Part shown: positions 38,281-46,974 of the stretch, one piece after another | Layout of the letters: each line of letters begins with the position of its first letter | How positions within the stretch are numbered: position 1 is the stretch's first letter | Source: Domibacillus robiginosus | Lineage (GTDB): Bacteria > Bacillota > Bacilli > Bacillales > Domibacillaceae | Reading direction: 5' to 3' | DNA: 64,000 bases | NCBI RefSeq assembly: GCF_000966195.1 | Contig: NZ_LAHL01000011.1 | Span: 1-64,000, forward strand | Program-made: the position numbers and the translations under genes | Notes under the pieces: model-generated | Databases searched by the model: none | What the model was told of the DNA's origin: nothing | What the model saw: only the letters and a program-made list of their open reading frames with translations

Positions 38281-38991
38281 ATGCGCTTAGATAAATGGCT
38301 GTCCAATTCCGGAATCGGCTCCCGTAAAGAGGTAAAAAAGCTTTTGAAAACGGGAGCTGTAACGGTAAACGGAAAAGTAGCAAAAGATGCAAAGCAGCAT
38401 GTTCAGCCTGATACAGATGAAGTGATGCTGTTTGATGAGCCGGTTGAGTACCGTGAATTTATTTATTTGATGATGAACAAGCCGGCGGGCGTTATTTCCG
38501 CCACCGAGGACAAGCGGGATGAAACCGTCATTGATTTGCTTGATGATGAGCATAAGCATTTTGATCCGCATCCAGTTGGGCGCCTTGATAAAGATACAGA
38601 AGGGCTGCTCCTGTTAACAAACGATGGACAGCTGTCTCATTCTTTACTTTCACCGAAGCACCATGTTCCCAAAACATATTTTGCTCGTATTGATGGCCAT
38701 GTAACGGAAGAAGATACGGCAGCGTTCCGGGAAGGTGTAACGCTCGATGACGGCTATCATACAAAGCCGGGAGACCTTGTTATTTTATTAGCAGGTAATG
38801 AGTCGGAAATTGAGCTGACAATCACGGAAGGAAAGTTTCATCAAGTAAAACGAATGTTTCAAGCTGTCGGCAAAGAAGTGCTTTATTTAAAAAGACTATC
38901 GATGGGCGGTCTTTTGCTTGACGAAGAATTGGAGCTTGGCGAGTACCGGGAAATAACAGAAGAAGAACTTGCTTTATTAAAAGAAAACTGA
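38281..38991 (+). CDS. rsuA: 16S rRNA pseudouridine synthase RsuA
   Basis: Makes pseudouridine 516 in 16S rRNA. The 236 residues have an N-terminal S4 RNA-binding domain (MRLDKWLSNSGIGSRKEVKK) and the catalytic motif PVGRLDKDTEGLLLLTNDG near residue 98 with the active Asp. RBS AAAAGGAG. Called ytzG in B. subtilis. A terminator follows. Confidence 0.93.
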   Translation: MRLDKWLSNSGIGSRKEVKKLLKTGAVTVNGKVAKDAKQHVQPDTDEVMLFDEPVEYREFIYLMMNKPAGVISATEDKRDETVIDLLDDEHKHFDPHPVGRLDKDTEGLLLLTNDGQLSHSLLSPKHHVPKTYFARIDGHVTEEDTAAFREGVTLDDGYHTKPGDLVILLAGNESEIELTITEGKFHQVKRMFQAVGKEVLYLKRLSMGGLLLDEELELGEYREITEEELALLKEN

Positions 38992-38992
38992 A

Positions 38993-39028
38993 AAAAAACG
39001 GCTGTCCATAGAGGGCAGCCGTTTTTTG
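38993..39028. terminator. Bidirectional terminator between rsuA and ytzE
   Basis: AAAACGGCTG / CAGCCGTTTT with an 11-base loop (further pairing CC/GG inside), T run on the right and A run on the left. Confidence 0.85.
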
Positions 39029-39037
39029 ATAAAAACA

Positions 39038-39259
39038 TTATGATGTCATCCGAACTTTTTTTTCCGTGGTTGTCCATTTTCCGCGTGTTGGACTAAAAAC
39101 AAGCTCGTTATAAGCGAGCACATTCAAGTCGCGCTGAATGGTTCGCGGGGTGATGCCAAATTCATCTACAATATCCTGCGTTGTCACAGTTCCATTTTCT
39201 TTAATGAACATATAGATGGATTTTATGCGAGTCAGCATTCGATTTGTAGTAGGCTTCAA
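39038..39259 (-). CDS. ytzE: YtzE, small DeoR-type helix-turn-helix protein
   Basis: A 73-residue protein that is only a winged helix-turn-helix: MLTRIKSIYMFIKENGTVTT, then DEFGITPRTIQRDLNVLAYN as recognition region. It lacks the sugar-phosphate effector domain of full DeoR regulators. The start is TTG 39259, seven bases after GGGAG; an internal ATG at 39238 has no RBS. Target genes unknown; a 14-bp perfect palindrome lies 130 bases upstream and is a candidate site. Confidence 0.85.
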   Translation of the reverse strand: MKPTTNRMLTRIKSIYMFIKENGTVTTQDIVDEFGITPRTIQRDLNVLAYNELVFSPTRGKWTTTEKKVRMTS

Positions 39260-39585
39260 AAAACCACTCCCTCATCTTTTTTCCCATGAGACATAACGAC
39301 AGCAGGAGACATAAAATGATGATATGATAGGTTGATTCAGACATCTCCTTTACAGCCTGTTTGGCAGGCGCTAAACTGTCTGACAATTACAGTGTACTGT
39401 ATTTATATAGATTATGCTAGGGAAAAGAGCTTAATTTACAAGAGATTTACCCTTTTTTAATAATATTATGCCTGATGTATGAAAAAATGTACGTATTTTG
39501 ATAAAAAAATTGAAAAATAAATCTTTTGTAAAGAAATTGGTTAAAATGCCGCTTCCCATGTAAAATGAGAAAAGGAGGAATGTGT
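39260..39585. other. Intergenic region ytzE-pepV
   Basis: This 326-bp gap holds a 14-bp palindrome TACAGTGTACTGTA (39388-39401) within a possible promoter spacer (CTGACA upstream, TATATA downstream), and a likely pepV promoter TTGGTT (39537-39542), 18 bases, TAAAAT (39561-39566). A weak 47-codon reading frame on the minus strand overlaps ytzE and is not called as a gene. Confidence 0.5.
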
Positions 39586-40998
39586 ATGGGCACTATTAAT
39601 TGGCGAAATGAAATAAAAAAGCGCGAAGTCGAATTGATCCAGGATTTGCAGGCTTTAATTCAAATTCCGAGTGTGAAAAGTGAGAATGTAACAGAAGAAG
39701 CTCCTTTTGGCAGAGAAGTGCGGCAGGCACTTGACTTTATGCTTGAGCTTGGAGAAAAAAACGGCTTTCAGGTGAAAAATACAGGAAACGTAGCCGGACA
39801 CCTGGAAATAGGAGAGGGCGAAGAGTTAGTCGGTATTTTGTGTCACGTGGACGTTGTGCCTCCCGGCGATGACTGGTCATACAAACCATTTGAGGGAGAA
39901 GTAGAAAACGGCAAAATTTTTGGCCGTGGAGCCATTGATGATAAAGGCCCGACTATCGCAGCTTATTATGCGATGAAAACCATCCAGGAATTGGCGATTC
40001 CTTTAAAAAAGCGTGTCCGAATGATTGTCGGGACTGATGAAGAAAGCACATGGCAGTGTGTAGAGCATTATTTTAAAACAGAGGAAATGCCCGGGGTCGG
40101 CTTTGCACCTGATGCAGACTTCCCGATTATTTTTGCAGAAAAAGGAATTGCCGATGTTGAATTGAATATAGACGTTCCAGATGCTGAAGGAATAGCTCCT
40201 ATACAAGTCGAGTCGTTTCATGCAGGCAGCAGGTATAACATGGTTCCTGATTACGCAAAAGCGGCTCTTTTAATCGAACACCACCATACATTATTTTTGC
40301 AAAATTATACAGAGTATATCAAAGACCGAAACCTGGAAGGCTCTTATTATATTGACGGCGGGATTGTTTTTCTGGAGATGAACGGTGTATCCGCTCATGC
40401 AGCCGAGCCAGACGATGGACAAAATGCCGCTTTGCTTCTGGCCGCTTTTTTAGCAGAGGCAGCCGTTGACCCTGCTGCAAATGCTTATTTGCGGTTTATC
40501 CTGGAATACTTTAAAGAAGATACGCGTGGGAACCGGCTGGGTATTGCATCTGCCGATCCGGAAATGGGTGATGTAACCGTAAATGCGGCGTTGTTCCGTT
40601 ACGAAAATCAGCAAACAGCACAGGTAGGTGTAAATATCCGCTATCCTGTTTCCTTTGCATTTGAGGAGGAAATAAAAAAACTTGAGAGGACACTTTCAAA
40701 CGTTTCTTTACGAGTAGTAGACAATAATCCTCCGCACTATATAGAACCGGACGATCCGTTTGTTCAAACACTACAGCGAGTGTATGAAGAGGAAACAGGT
40801 GAGAAGGCTGAGCTGCTTTCAACTGGCGGCGGTACATATGCACGAGCATTAAAAACGGGTGTGGCCTTTGGGGCTCTGTTCCCCGGGCGTGCTGATGTAG
40901 CCCATCAAAAAAATGAATATGCCGTTTTGGATGACCTGTTCCGGGCAGCTGCTATTTATGCGCGTGCTATTGTAGAGCTTGCCGGGGAAAAGAAGTAA
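39586..40998 (+). CDS. pepV: Dipeptidase PepV
   Basis: A 470-residue M20 metallopeptidase that cleaves dipeptides. Zinc ligands and catalytic acids are in CHVDVVPPGDDW near residue 86, GRGAIDDKGPTIAAYYA near 112 and VGTDEESTWQCVEH near 150; the C-terminal ligand is in GRADVAHQKNEYAVLDD near 438. ATG 39586 is placed correctly for AAGGAGG, unlike ATG 39580. Called ytjP in B. subtilis. Monocistronic. Confidence 0.94.
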   Translation: MGTINWRNEIKKREVELIQDLQALIQIPSVKSENVTEEAPFGREVRQALDFMLELGEKNGFQVKNTGNVAGHLEIGEGEELVGILCHVDVVPPGDDWSYKPFEGEVENGKIFGRGAIDDKGPTIAAYYAMKTIQELAIPLKKRVRMIVGTDEESTWQCVEHYFKTEEMPGVGFAPDADFPIIFAEKGIADVELNIDVPDAEGIAPIQVESFHAGSRYNMVPDYAKAALLIEHHHTLFLQNYTEYIKDRNLEGSYYIDGGIVFLEMNGVSAHAAEPDDGQNAALLLAAFLAEAAVDPAANAYLRFILEYFKEDTRGNRLGIASADPEMGDVTVNAALFRYENQQTAQVGVNIRYPVSFAFEEEIKKLERTLSNVSLRVVDNNPPHYIEPDDPFVQTLQRVYEEETGEKAELLSTGGGTYARALKTGVAFGALFPGRADVAHQKNEYAVLDDLFRAAAIYARAIVELAGEKK

Positions 40999-41000
40999 AG

Positions 41001-41030
41001 AAGAACCCTGCTTTTGAAGGCAGGGTTCTT
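41001..41030 (+). terminator. Hairpin after pepV (twin copy 1)
   Basis: An 11-bp perfect stem AAGAACCCTGC / GCAGGGTTCTT with an 8-base loop, immediately after pepV. The 3' side is CTTCAG, so the U tract is poor. The core is almost the same as the hairpin at 41231. Confidence 0.6.
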
Positions 41031-41230
41031 CAGACTGTAAACAAATGATTGATAACCGTGCACTGCCCGGACGACGCCAAGTGGCTTGCGACAAGATTGT
41101 ATAGAACTAATAAGGCCGTATTTTTTCTTTTTAAAAAAAGAGGAAATGTATACCCAGTCATCGGCTTATTGAGCTTCAACACTACTTATCGGCTCTTTTT
41201 TTGAAAGAGAAAAGCTTTGTCTACACACTG

Positions 41231-41266
41231 AAGCACCCTGCTATTAAAGGCAGGGTGCTTTTTTAA
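41231..41266 (+). terminator. Terminator hairpin (twin copy 2) before ytkP
   Basis: An 11-bp stem AAGCACCCTGC / GCAGGGTGCTT, 8-base loop, then TTTTTT on the plus strand. The T run shows it acts on plus-strand transcripts, although no plus-strand gene lies between it and pepV. Confidence 0.75.
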
Positions 41267-41281
41267 AGCTGGAGCCTTTTG

Positions 41282-42214
41282 TTAATCATACTGAAAGACA
41301 TCTGTAGACAAGTAGCGTTCGCCCGTATCTGGAGCGAGACAAATCACCATATCATCCTTTGTAAAACCTTTAGCCGCCTCAATAGCAGCAAAGCATGCAG
41401 CGCCAGCAGACGGGCCGACCAAAATTCCTTCCTCAGCAGCAAGACGGCGGGTAATGGTATAAGCATCTTCATCCGTAACTTTAAAAATCGAGTCGTAAAT
41501 ATGTGTATTTAAAATGGAAGGAATAAATCCCGGGCTTGTACCAACTAGCTTGTGCCGGCCAGGCTGACCGCCTGATAAAACCGGAGATCCGGCCGGTTCT
41601 ACAACATGAATAGCTAAATCAGGGAATTGTTTTTTCAGCTCTTCTCCCGTGCCAGTAATGGTTCCACCTGTACCGGCGCTTGCCACAAAAGCAGCAAACC
41701 GCTTGCCAATCATCCCAACCGCTTCAGAAATTTCGAAGGATGTTGTGCCGCGATGGGCATCAGAATTGGCAGGATTATCGAACTGCATCGGAATAAAACT
41801 GTTTGGAACAGTGTCAGCCAGCTCGAGCGCCTTGCGAATAGAACCGGGCATTTTTTCATCTCCAGGCGTCAAAACGACTTCTGCGCCATATGCTTTTAAA
41901 AGGTTGATGCGTTCTTTAGTCATCGTATCCGGCATAACCAAAACCGCTTTGTATCCCCGTGCAGCTGCATTCATTGCAATGCCGATCCCTGTGTTCCCGC
42001 TTGTTGGTTCAATAATCGTGGCACCTGGCTTTAACTTTCCTGACTTTTCCGCTTCTATAATCATGTTATAAGCTGCACGGTCCTTCACACTTTTGCTTGG
42101 ATTGTAAAATTCTAATTTCATGTAAACGTCTGCTCCGTTTTCAGGTGACAAACGCTGCAGCTTTATGAGCGGCGTGTCGCCAATCAGCTTGGCAATATTA
42201 TCAACCACTTTCAT
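41282..42214 (-). CDS. ytkP: YtkP, cysteine synthase family protein
   Basis: A 310-residue PLP enzyme of the O-acetylserine sulfhydrylase fold. It has the PLP lysine in NPSKSVKDRAAYN near residue 40, the substrate loop EPTSGNTGIGIAM near 69 and the phosphate cradle GTGGTITGTGEE near 177. The location next to pepV, with thpR divergent, is that of B. subtilis YtkP, a CysK paralogue whose own role is unclear, so true cysteine synthase activity should not be assumed. GGGTGAC is a weak RBS. Confidence 0.88.
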   Translation of the reverse strand: MKVVDNIAKLIGDTPLIKLQRLSPENGADVYMKLEFYNPSKSVKDRAAYNMIIEAEKSGKLKPGATIIEPTSGNTGIGIAMNAAARGYKAVLVMPDTMTKERINLLKAYGAEVVLTPGDEKMPGSIRKALELADTVPNSFIPMQFDNPANSDAHRGTTSFEISEAVGMIGKRFAAFVASAGTGGTITGTGEELKKQFPDLAIHVVEPAGSPVLSGGQPGRHKLVGTSPGFIPSILNTHIYDSIFKVTDEDAYTITRRLAAEEGILVGPSAGAACFAAIEAAKGFTKDDMVICLAPDTGERYLSTDVFQYD

Positions 42215-42358
42215 TAAACGTCACCCTTTCTTTTTTTAATTAAATCACATTATCCGACCAATTCCAATCGAAATACCATGAATGAGAAAATGCGACTTTT
42301 CTATTCGGTTTTTGGTAAACTAAAAACAATCATTGTCCGAAAAAAAGGAGTGTAAGGG

Positions 42359-42925
42359 ATGCAGCCACATTATTTTTTTGCACTTGTTCTTCCTGACAAC
42401 ATAAAGAAAAGAATTGCTGAGGAAATGAAAGGAAGAGAGGAACTTTTTAAACGGCTGGTGCATGTGGAGGATTACCATTTAACATTGGCATTTGTTGGCG
42501 CCGCTGCCCTTTCTGATCTTGAAAAAGCTTGCGTCCTTATAAAAGAAAACATAGAACGCCTTCCTGCTTTTGAATTGAAGCTGACGTCGTTTGGTACGTT
42601 TGGTCAAAAAACGTCTCCTCGTATTTTCTGGATCAGGACGAACGAGCCTGCTGTTCTTTTCAATGTGCAAAGGGAAGTGGCAGCTGCATGTCGGGAAACA
42701 GGAATTTCTATCGACGAAAAGCCGTTTCGGCCCCATATTACTACTGCGCGGAAATGGGCGGGTTCTGACTCGTACACGCCTGCTGTTTTGCCGGAAGGGC
42801 TGTTTTTTACAGCAGCTGAAATTGCTTTATATGAAACGAAAAGGTCACAGGGTCCGAAGTACGTGAAAAAATGGTCCTGCCTATTAAGCGGGTCAGGAGA
42901 GGAAAGCGAGCCATGGCGCAGTTAA
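42359..42925 (+). CDS. thpR: RNA 2',3'-cyclic phosphodiesterase ThpR (YtlP)
   Basis: A 188-residue 2H phosphoesterase. The two catalytic HxT motifs are DYHLTLAFVG near residue 40 and FRPHITTARKW near 125, symmetrically placed as in the LigT/ThpR family that opens 2',3'-cyclic phosphates in RNA. RBS AAAGGAGTG. It overlaps the next gene by 13 bases. Confidence 0.92.
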   Translation: MQPHYFFALVLPDNIKKRIAEEMKGREELFKRLVHVEDYHLTLAFVGAAALSDLEKACVLIKENIERLPAFELKLTSFGTFGQKTSPRIFWIRTNEPAVLFNVQREVAAACRETGISIDEKPFRPHITTARKWAGSDSYTPAVLPEGLFFTAAEIALYETKRSQGPKYVKKWSCLLSGSGEESEPWRS

Positions 42926-43890
42926 TTAAACTTCAAAACTATATATCAAGATATGAACAAGATCCATTTCACTATCCAGCCAGGTATGTCCGGTTAAAAA
43001 AAGGAGAGTGGGAAAAGTTTCGTACCCGTTGGGAGCATCACCAAAGTACGGGACTTATACATACAGAACCCGCCGAAGAAGAAAACTGGCTGCTTGAAGA
43101 ACCAAAACAAAAGCATTCTCTGCTGCGAGGATTGTTTTCAAAAAAGGAAAAACGGGTAGAGACAGAGCCCGGGCCTTCGCAGGAAGATGAGACATTATTA
43201 TGGCTAAATGAATCGGAGTTCATGTATTTACAAACAGAAGAGGATGCAAAAAAAGCCTTTATCGATAAAATGTTTGCTTTTCAAGTAAAATGGGCAAGCT
43301 CAACTCTTTTGCATCAATCACCGCTTGATCATAAATACTACGTAGATGAGCAGCTGAAATGTTTAGTGACGCGCCTGCCAGATACATTTCTTCTCCTGTA
43401 TCAGCCGGTTTTTCGTTTTCAAAAAGCTGTCGTGGAGCTTGAAATTATCTTGATCACGCCGTTGAATGTCTGGTGTCTGACGTTTTTGGAAGAACAGGAT
43501 GAAGCCGTTTTTACCGGCTCATCTGATCGGTTTTGGATGAAGCGTTTCCGAGAAAAAGAATCTAAAATTTTAAGCCCTGCTGTTTCACTGGCAAGGACAG
43601 AAACAATTGTAAAAAAACTGCTTGGGCACCACGGGGTGGATATTCCAATTCGAAAAGCGATTTTATCCCGAAACGGCTATATTGATGACCCGGCCGCTCC
43701 AGCAGACATATATTACATTGATAAGCGTGAATTTCCTCATTGGTTTCATGAGATGAGGCAGCTGTCCTCGCCATTGAAAACCATTCAGCTAAAAGCAGCA
43801 AAAACATTACTCGCTCATGCGGATTCGATCAGCCTGCGCCGCCCAGAATGGGAGGAGGAAGATACAAATGATTTCAACCCGTCCGTTTAA
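42913..43890 (+). CDS. ytlQ: YtlQ, NERD-like protein
   Basis: A 325-residue soluble protein that starts MAQLIKLQNYISRYEQD. Its middle (about 110-260) has the pattern of a nuclease-related (NERD) domain: AVVELEIILITPLNVWCLTF, then SSDRFWMKRF and SPAVSLARTETIVKKLL, parallel to the beta-strand core and NP-Q-helix of NERD proteins. The expected catalytic E-x-K in the second strand is not evident, so it may be an inactive relative. A variable acidic linker lies around 60-95. Position agrees with B. subtilis ytlQ. Function unknown. Confidence 0.75.
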   Translation: MAQLIKLQNYISRYEQDPFHYPARYVRLKKGEWEKFRTRWEHHQSTGLIHTEPAEEENWLLEEPKQKHSLLRGLFSKKEKRVETEPGPSQEDETLLWLNESEFMYLQTEEDAKKAFIDKMFAFQVKWASSTLLHQSPLDHKYYVDEQLKCLVTRLPDTFLLLYQPVFRFQKAVVELEIILITPLNVWCLTFLEEQDEAVFTGSSDRFWMKRFREKESKILSPAVSLARTETIVKKLLGHHGVDIPIRKAILSRNGYIDDPAAPADIYYIDKREFPHWFHEMRQLSSPLKTIQLKAAKTLLAHADSISLRRPEWEEEDTNDFNPSV

Positions 43891-46003
43891 TGCTTATTTA
43901 GATACGCTCACAGAAGTTGCTGTTTTGCTTCCAAAGCATTACTACTCAGGGAAATCATCCGCTTTTTATATAGAAAGCGGCAGTAGCGTGACAAAACTTG
44001 AAGTGGTAAGTGTACAGGAATTAGGTGCTGAAATAAAATACACATGCCGGCTAAAGGAAATGCCCGAGTTTGGGCGGGAGCATGTTATTTTAGATGAGCG
44101 CCTGATGCGGACAGATTTACAAATAGGCGGCGTAGTCCGTACAAAAGAATTTGACCGGCTTTTTTACTATGAAGGTGAATTGGGAAGCATGTATAAACCA
44201 GAACAAACTGCTTTTCGAGTGTGGGCGCCGACTGCGACGGAAGCGTTTGTAAAGTTTAAGGAAACGGAAGAAGGCACACTTCGCTATATGCCGATGAGAA
44301 GGGGTCCTTCTGGCACCTTCGAAGCAGAATTAAATGAAAATGCAGAGGGATATTTTTATCACTATCAGGTACGGGTAAATAACGTATGGCATGAATCAGT
44401 GGATCCGTATGCCAAGATGGTCTCAGTTCACAGCGAATGGGCTCGCGTTGTAAACGATGAAAAAATGAAGGTTGAAACCTATCCGCTGCCATCGTTTTCG
44501 TCCCCGCTTGATGCCATTATTTATGAGGCATCTATCCGCGATGTATCGAGCCAGCGGGAAAGCGGCATTAAGCACCGCGGCTTATACCTTGGACTGACAG
44601 AGGAAGGCACGCAAAGTCCTGATGGACAGCCGACCGGCCTTGATTACATTGCCTCGCTTGGCGTCACACATGTACAGCTGATGCCGTTTTTTGATTTTTT
44701 TGGCGTATCCGACACAGATTTTTATGCCAATTATAACTGGGGATATAACCCGTTATATTTTAATGTGCCGGAAGGAAGTTTCAGCTCGAATCCGGCCGAC
44801 TTGTATGCACGTTCGACAGAATTAAAGCAAATGATCGAGGCATTCCACAAAAAAGGGCTTCGCGTCATTATGGACGTAGTGTACAATCACGTATTTGTTC
44901 GGGAGACTTCTTCCTTTGAGCGGCTTGTTCCAGGCTACTTTTTTCGTCAGGGAATAGATGGGATGCCATCAAATGGCTCAGGGTGCGGGAATGATTTTGC
45001 TTCCGAACGGAATATGGGCCGTAAATTTATTTTGGATTCCCTTCAGTATTGGATGGAGGCTTATAACATTGACGGTTTTCGGTTTGATTTGATGGGGCTG
45101 GTTGATGTGGAAACAATAAAGCAGGCAGCTGTGCGTCTTCGCAGACATAATCCAGGGCTTATTCTTCTGGGAGAAGGATGGGACTTAAACACTGCCTTGC
45201 CGGATGAAGAAAAAGCGGCGCTTCGGAATGAACATGAGCTGCCAGATGTTGCTTTTTTTAATGATCGGTTTCGTGATTCTGTAAAGGGAAGCACTTTTCA
45301 GCTGTTTGAAACCGGCTTTGCATTCGGAAACAGTAAAAGACTCGATAACGCCTTTGCTGCGTTGACTGCAAATGTTGGATGCAGCGGCGTTGATCGGTTG
45401 TTTCACTCACCTGCCCAGTCTGTTAACTATGTAGAATGCCATGATAACTATACACTGTGGGATAAGCTTGAAGCATGTTTTCCTGGAGATACGGAAACGA
45501 ACAAGAAAAAGCATCTGCTGGCTACTGCTATTGTGCTTTTTTCACAAGGCATTCCATTCCTGCATGCTGGCCAGGAATTTTGTCGAACGAAGCATGGGGT
45601 TGAAAATAGTTACACAAGCTCCGATCTTATTAATCAAATGGATTGGCGCCGCCGCAGTGAATTTATAGACCATGTTCAGTATGTAAAAGGATTGCTAAAT
45701 GTTCGAAAGTCAACAGGTGCTTTCCGCTTAAGAACAGAAGAAGCCATTTGTTATCATATTGTGAAATGGCCTGCCAACGCTGATACATTAACGGTTTGGC
45801 TAAAGGATGTCGGAGCTTATGGAGAGTGGAATGATTTAGTTTTAAGTTTTAATGCTGGTAAAGCTCCTTCCAGCTTTGCTCTGCCGGAAGGAAGCAAATG
45901 GCATCAGATCGTTTCGGGCACAAAAGCAGGGACAAAGCCTTTTGGCGTAGTTCAAACTGATGCTTTAGTTGAGCCATTCAGTTGTGCCGTTTACGTCAGA
46001 TAG
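43868..46003 (+). CDS. amyX: Type I pullulanase AmyX
   Basis: A 711-residue GH13_14 debranching enzyme that hydrolyses alpha-1,6 bonds of pullulan, limit dextrins and glycogen. YNWGYNPLYFNVPEGSFSS near residue 298 is the diagnostic pullulanase type I motif. GH13 regions are VIMDVVYNHV (about 333), GFRFDLMGL (nucleophile, about 405), LLGEGWDL (about 437) and ECHDNYTLWDK (about 523). No signal peptide, so it acts in the cytoplasm, fitting the glg genes elsewhere in the window. GGAGGAGG precedes ATG 43868, overlapping the end of ytlQ. Confidence 0.95.
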   Translation: MISTRPFNAYLDTLTEVAVLLPKHYYSGKSSAFYIESGSSVTKLEVVSVQELGAEIKYTCRLKEMPEFGREHVILDERLMRTDLQIGGVVRTKEFDRLFYYEGELGSMYKPEQTAFRVWAPTATEAFVKFKETEEGTLRYMPMRRGPSGTFEAELNENAEGYFYHYQVRVNNVWHESVDPYAKMVSVHSEWARVVNDEKMKVETYPLPSFSSPLDAIIYEASIRDVSSQRESGIKHRGLYLGLTEEGTQSPDGQPTGLDYIASLGVTHVQLMPFFDFFGVSDTDFYANYNWGYNPLYFNVPEGSFSSNPADLYARSTELKQMIEAFHKKGLRVIMDVVYNHVFVRETSSFERLVPGYFFRQGIDGMPSNGSGCGNDFASERNMGRKFILDSLQYWMEAYNIDGFRFDLMGLVDVETIKQAAVRLRRHNPGLILLGEGWDLNTALPDEEKAALRNEHELPDVAFFNDRFRDSVKGSTFQLFETGFAFGNSKRLDNAFAALTANVGCSGVDRLFHSPAQSVNYVECHDNYTLWDKLEACFPGDTETNKKKHLLATAIVLFSQGIPFLHAGQEFCRTKHGVENSYTSSDLINQMDWRRRSEFIDHVQYVKGLLNVRKSTGAFRLRTEEAICYHIVKWPANADTLTVWLKDVGAYGEWNDLVLSFNAGKAPSSFALPEGSKWHQIVSGTKAGTKPFGVVQTDALVEPFSCAVYVR

Positions 46004-46084
46004 AATGTTTCATAAAGGAACTGGTCGAATGCGCTGATTCATGATACAATATGTCAGACGATAGACGAACGATACAAGTAATAA

Positions 46085-46128
46085 AAAAGACAGCGATTGT
46101 TTTTCGAAGCGGCTGCTGTCTTTTTTTT
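46085..46128 (+). terminator. Terminator between amyX and ytmP
   Basis: AAAAGACAGC / GCTGTCTTTT with an extended loop that can form a small inner hairpin, then eight T's. It ends just before the ytmP RBS. Confidence 0.75.
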
Positions 46129-46146
46129 ATGAAAAAGGTGAGTTTT

Positions 46147-46974
46147 TTGGAACACTTTTTGGGGAGAGACTGGGAAATAATGCCTGCCGGGGGCGTGACA
46201 GGAAAAGCTTTTTTTGCACGTCATGCTGGGCAGGAACTATTTTTAAAGCGAAATTCTTCTCCTTTTCTTGCCATGCTCTCAGCCGAAGGAATTGTCCCGA
46301 AACTCGTTTGGACAAAGCGGCTTGAGAACGGTGATGTAATTTCTGCGCAGCATTGGATGAATGGACGGGAACTTGGACCGGAAGAAATGGAATCGGAACG
46401 TGTTGCCCGGCTGATGGGGAAAATTCATTCATCCAAGCCGCTTTTAAATATGCTTAAACGTCTTGGAAAACAGCCTGTGCTGCCGGCAGCTACATTATCT
46501 GAGGTCCGCGCTCAAATCCATTTGATTTCCGCGCATCCTGTTGTATCCCGTGCGCTGCATTTTTTAGAGGAGCGCCTGCCGAATGTGCCGGATTATCAAT
46601 TTGTGGTGTGTCATACCGATGTAAATCATCACAACTGGCTTTTGTCTGATCAAGATGAATTATTTTTAATCGACTGGGACGGTGCAATGATTGCCGACCC
46701 GGCAGTAGATATTGGTACGTTGCTGTTTGGCTATGTGAAACAAGAAAACTGGGCTCAGTGGCTCACCCAGTACGGTTTAACATTAACACCAGATTTTTTT
46801 CACCGCATGAAATGGTATGCAGCTGTCCAGCTGCTTTCGTCTATTGAATGGAACCGTGAAAAAACCCGCTTCTATGAGATGAACCGCGGACTAGCTTCTT
46901 TGCACCAGCTGCTGGAAGCAGAGCACACTTTATTTGGAAATGGAGAGAACAGGCAAGATGCGTTTACGAAATAA
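46147..46974 (+). CDS. ytmP: YtmP, aminoglycoside/choline-kinase-like phosphotransferase
   Basis: A 275-residue protein-kinase-fold phosphotransferase. Brenner motif [15 protein letters not shown] near residue 156 (HxDxxxxN form) and metal-binding [18 protein letters not shown] near 176 are clear; the N-lobe lysine is in [10 protein letters not shown] near 31. The best start is TTG 46147, seven bases after AAAGGTG, giving the family N-terminus (M)[18 protein letters not shown] 46129 lies in the terminator T-run and has no RBS. Its 3' end overlaps trmB. Substrate unknown. Confidence 0.85.
   Translation: MEHFLGRDWEIMPAGGVTGKAFFARHAGQELFLKRNSSPFLAMLSAEGIVPKLVWTKRLENGDVISAQHWMNGRELGPEEMESERVARLMGKIHSSKPLLNMLKRLGKQPVLPAATLSEVRAQIHLISAHPVVSRALHFLEERLPNVPDYQFVVCHTDVNHHNWLLSDQDELFLIDWDGAMIADPAVDIGTLLFGYVKQENWAQWLTQYGLTLTPDFFHRMKWYAAVQLLSSIEWNREKTRFYEMNRGLASLHQLLEAEHTLFGNGENRQDAFTK

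Noticed and set aside
39201-39344. 47-codon minus-strand frame with a membrane-like segment overlapping ytzE
   Set aside because: The only purine-rich RBS directly abuts the ATG, and most of the frame lies over ytzE, which has its own good TTG start and clear family similarity.
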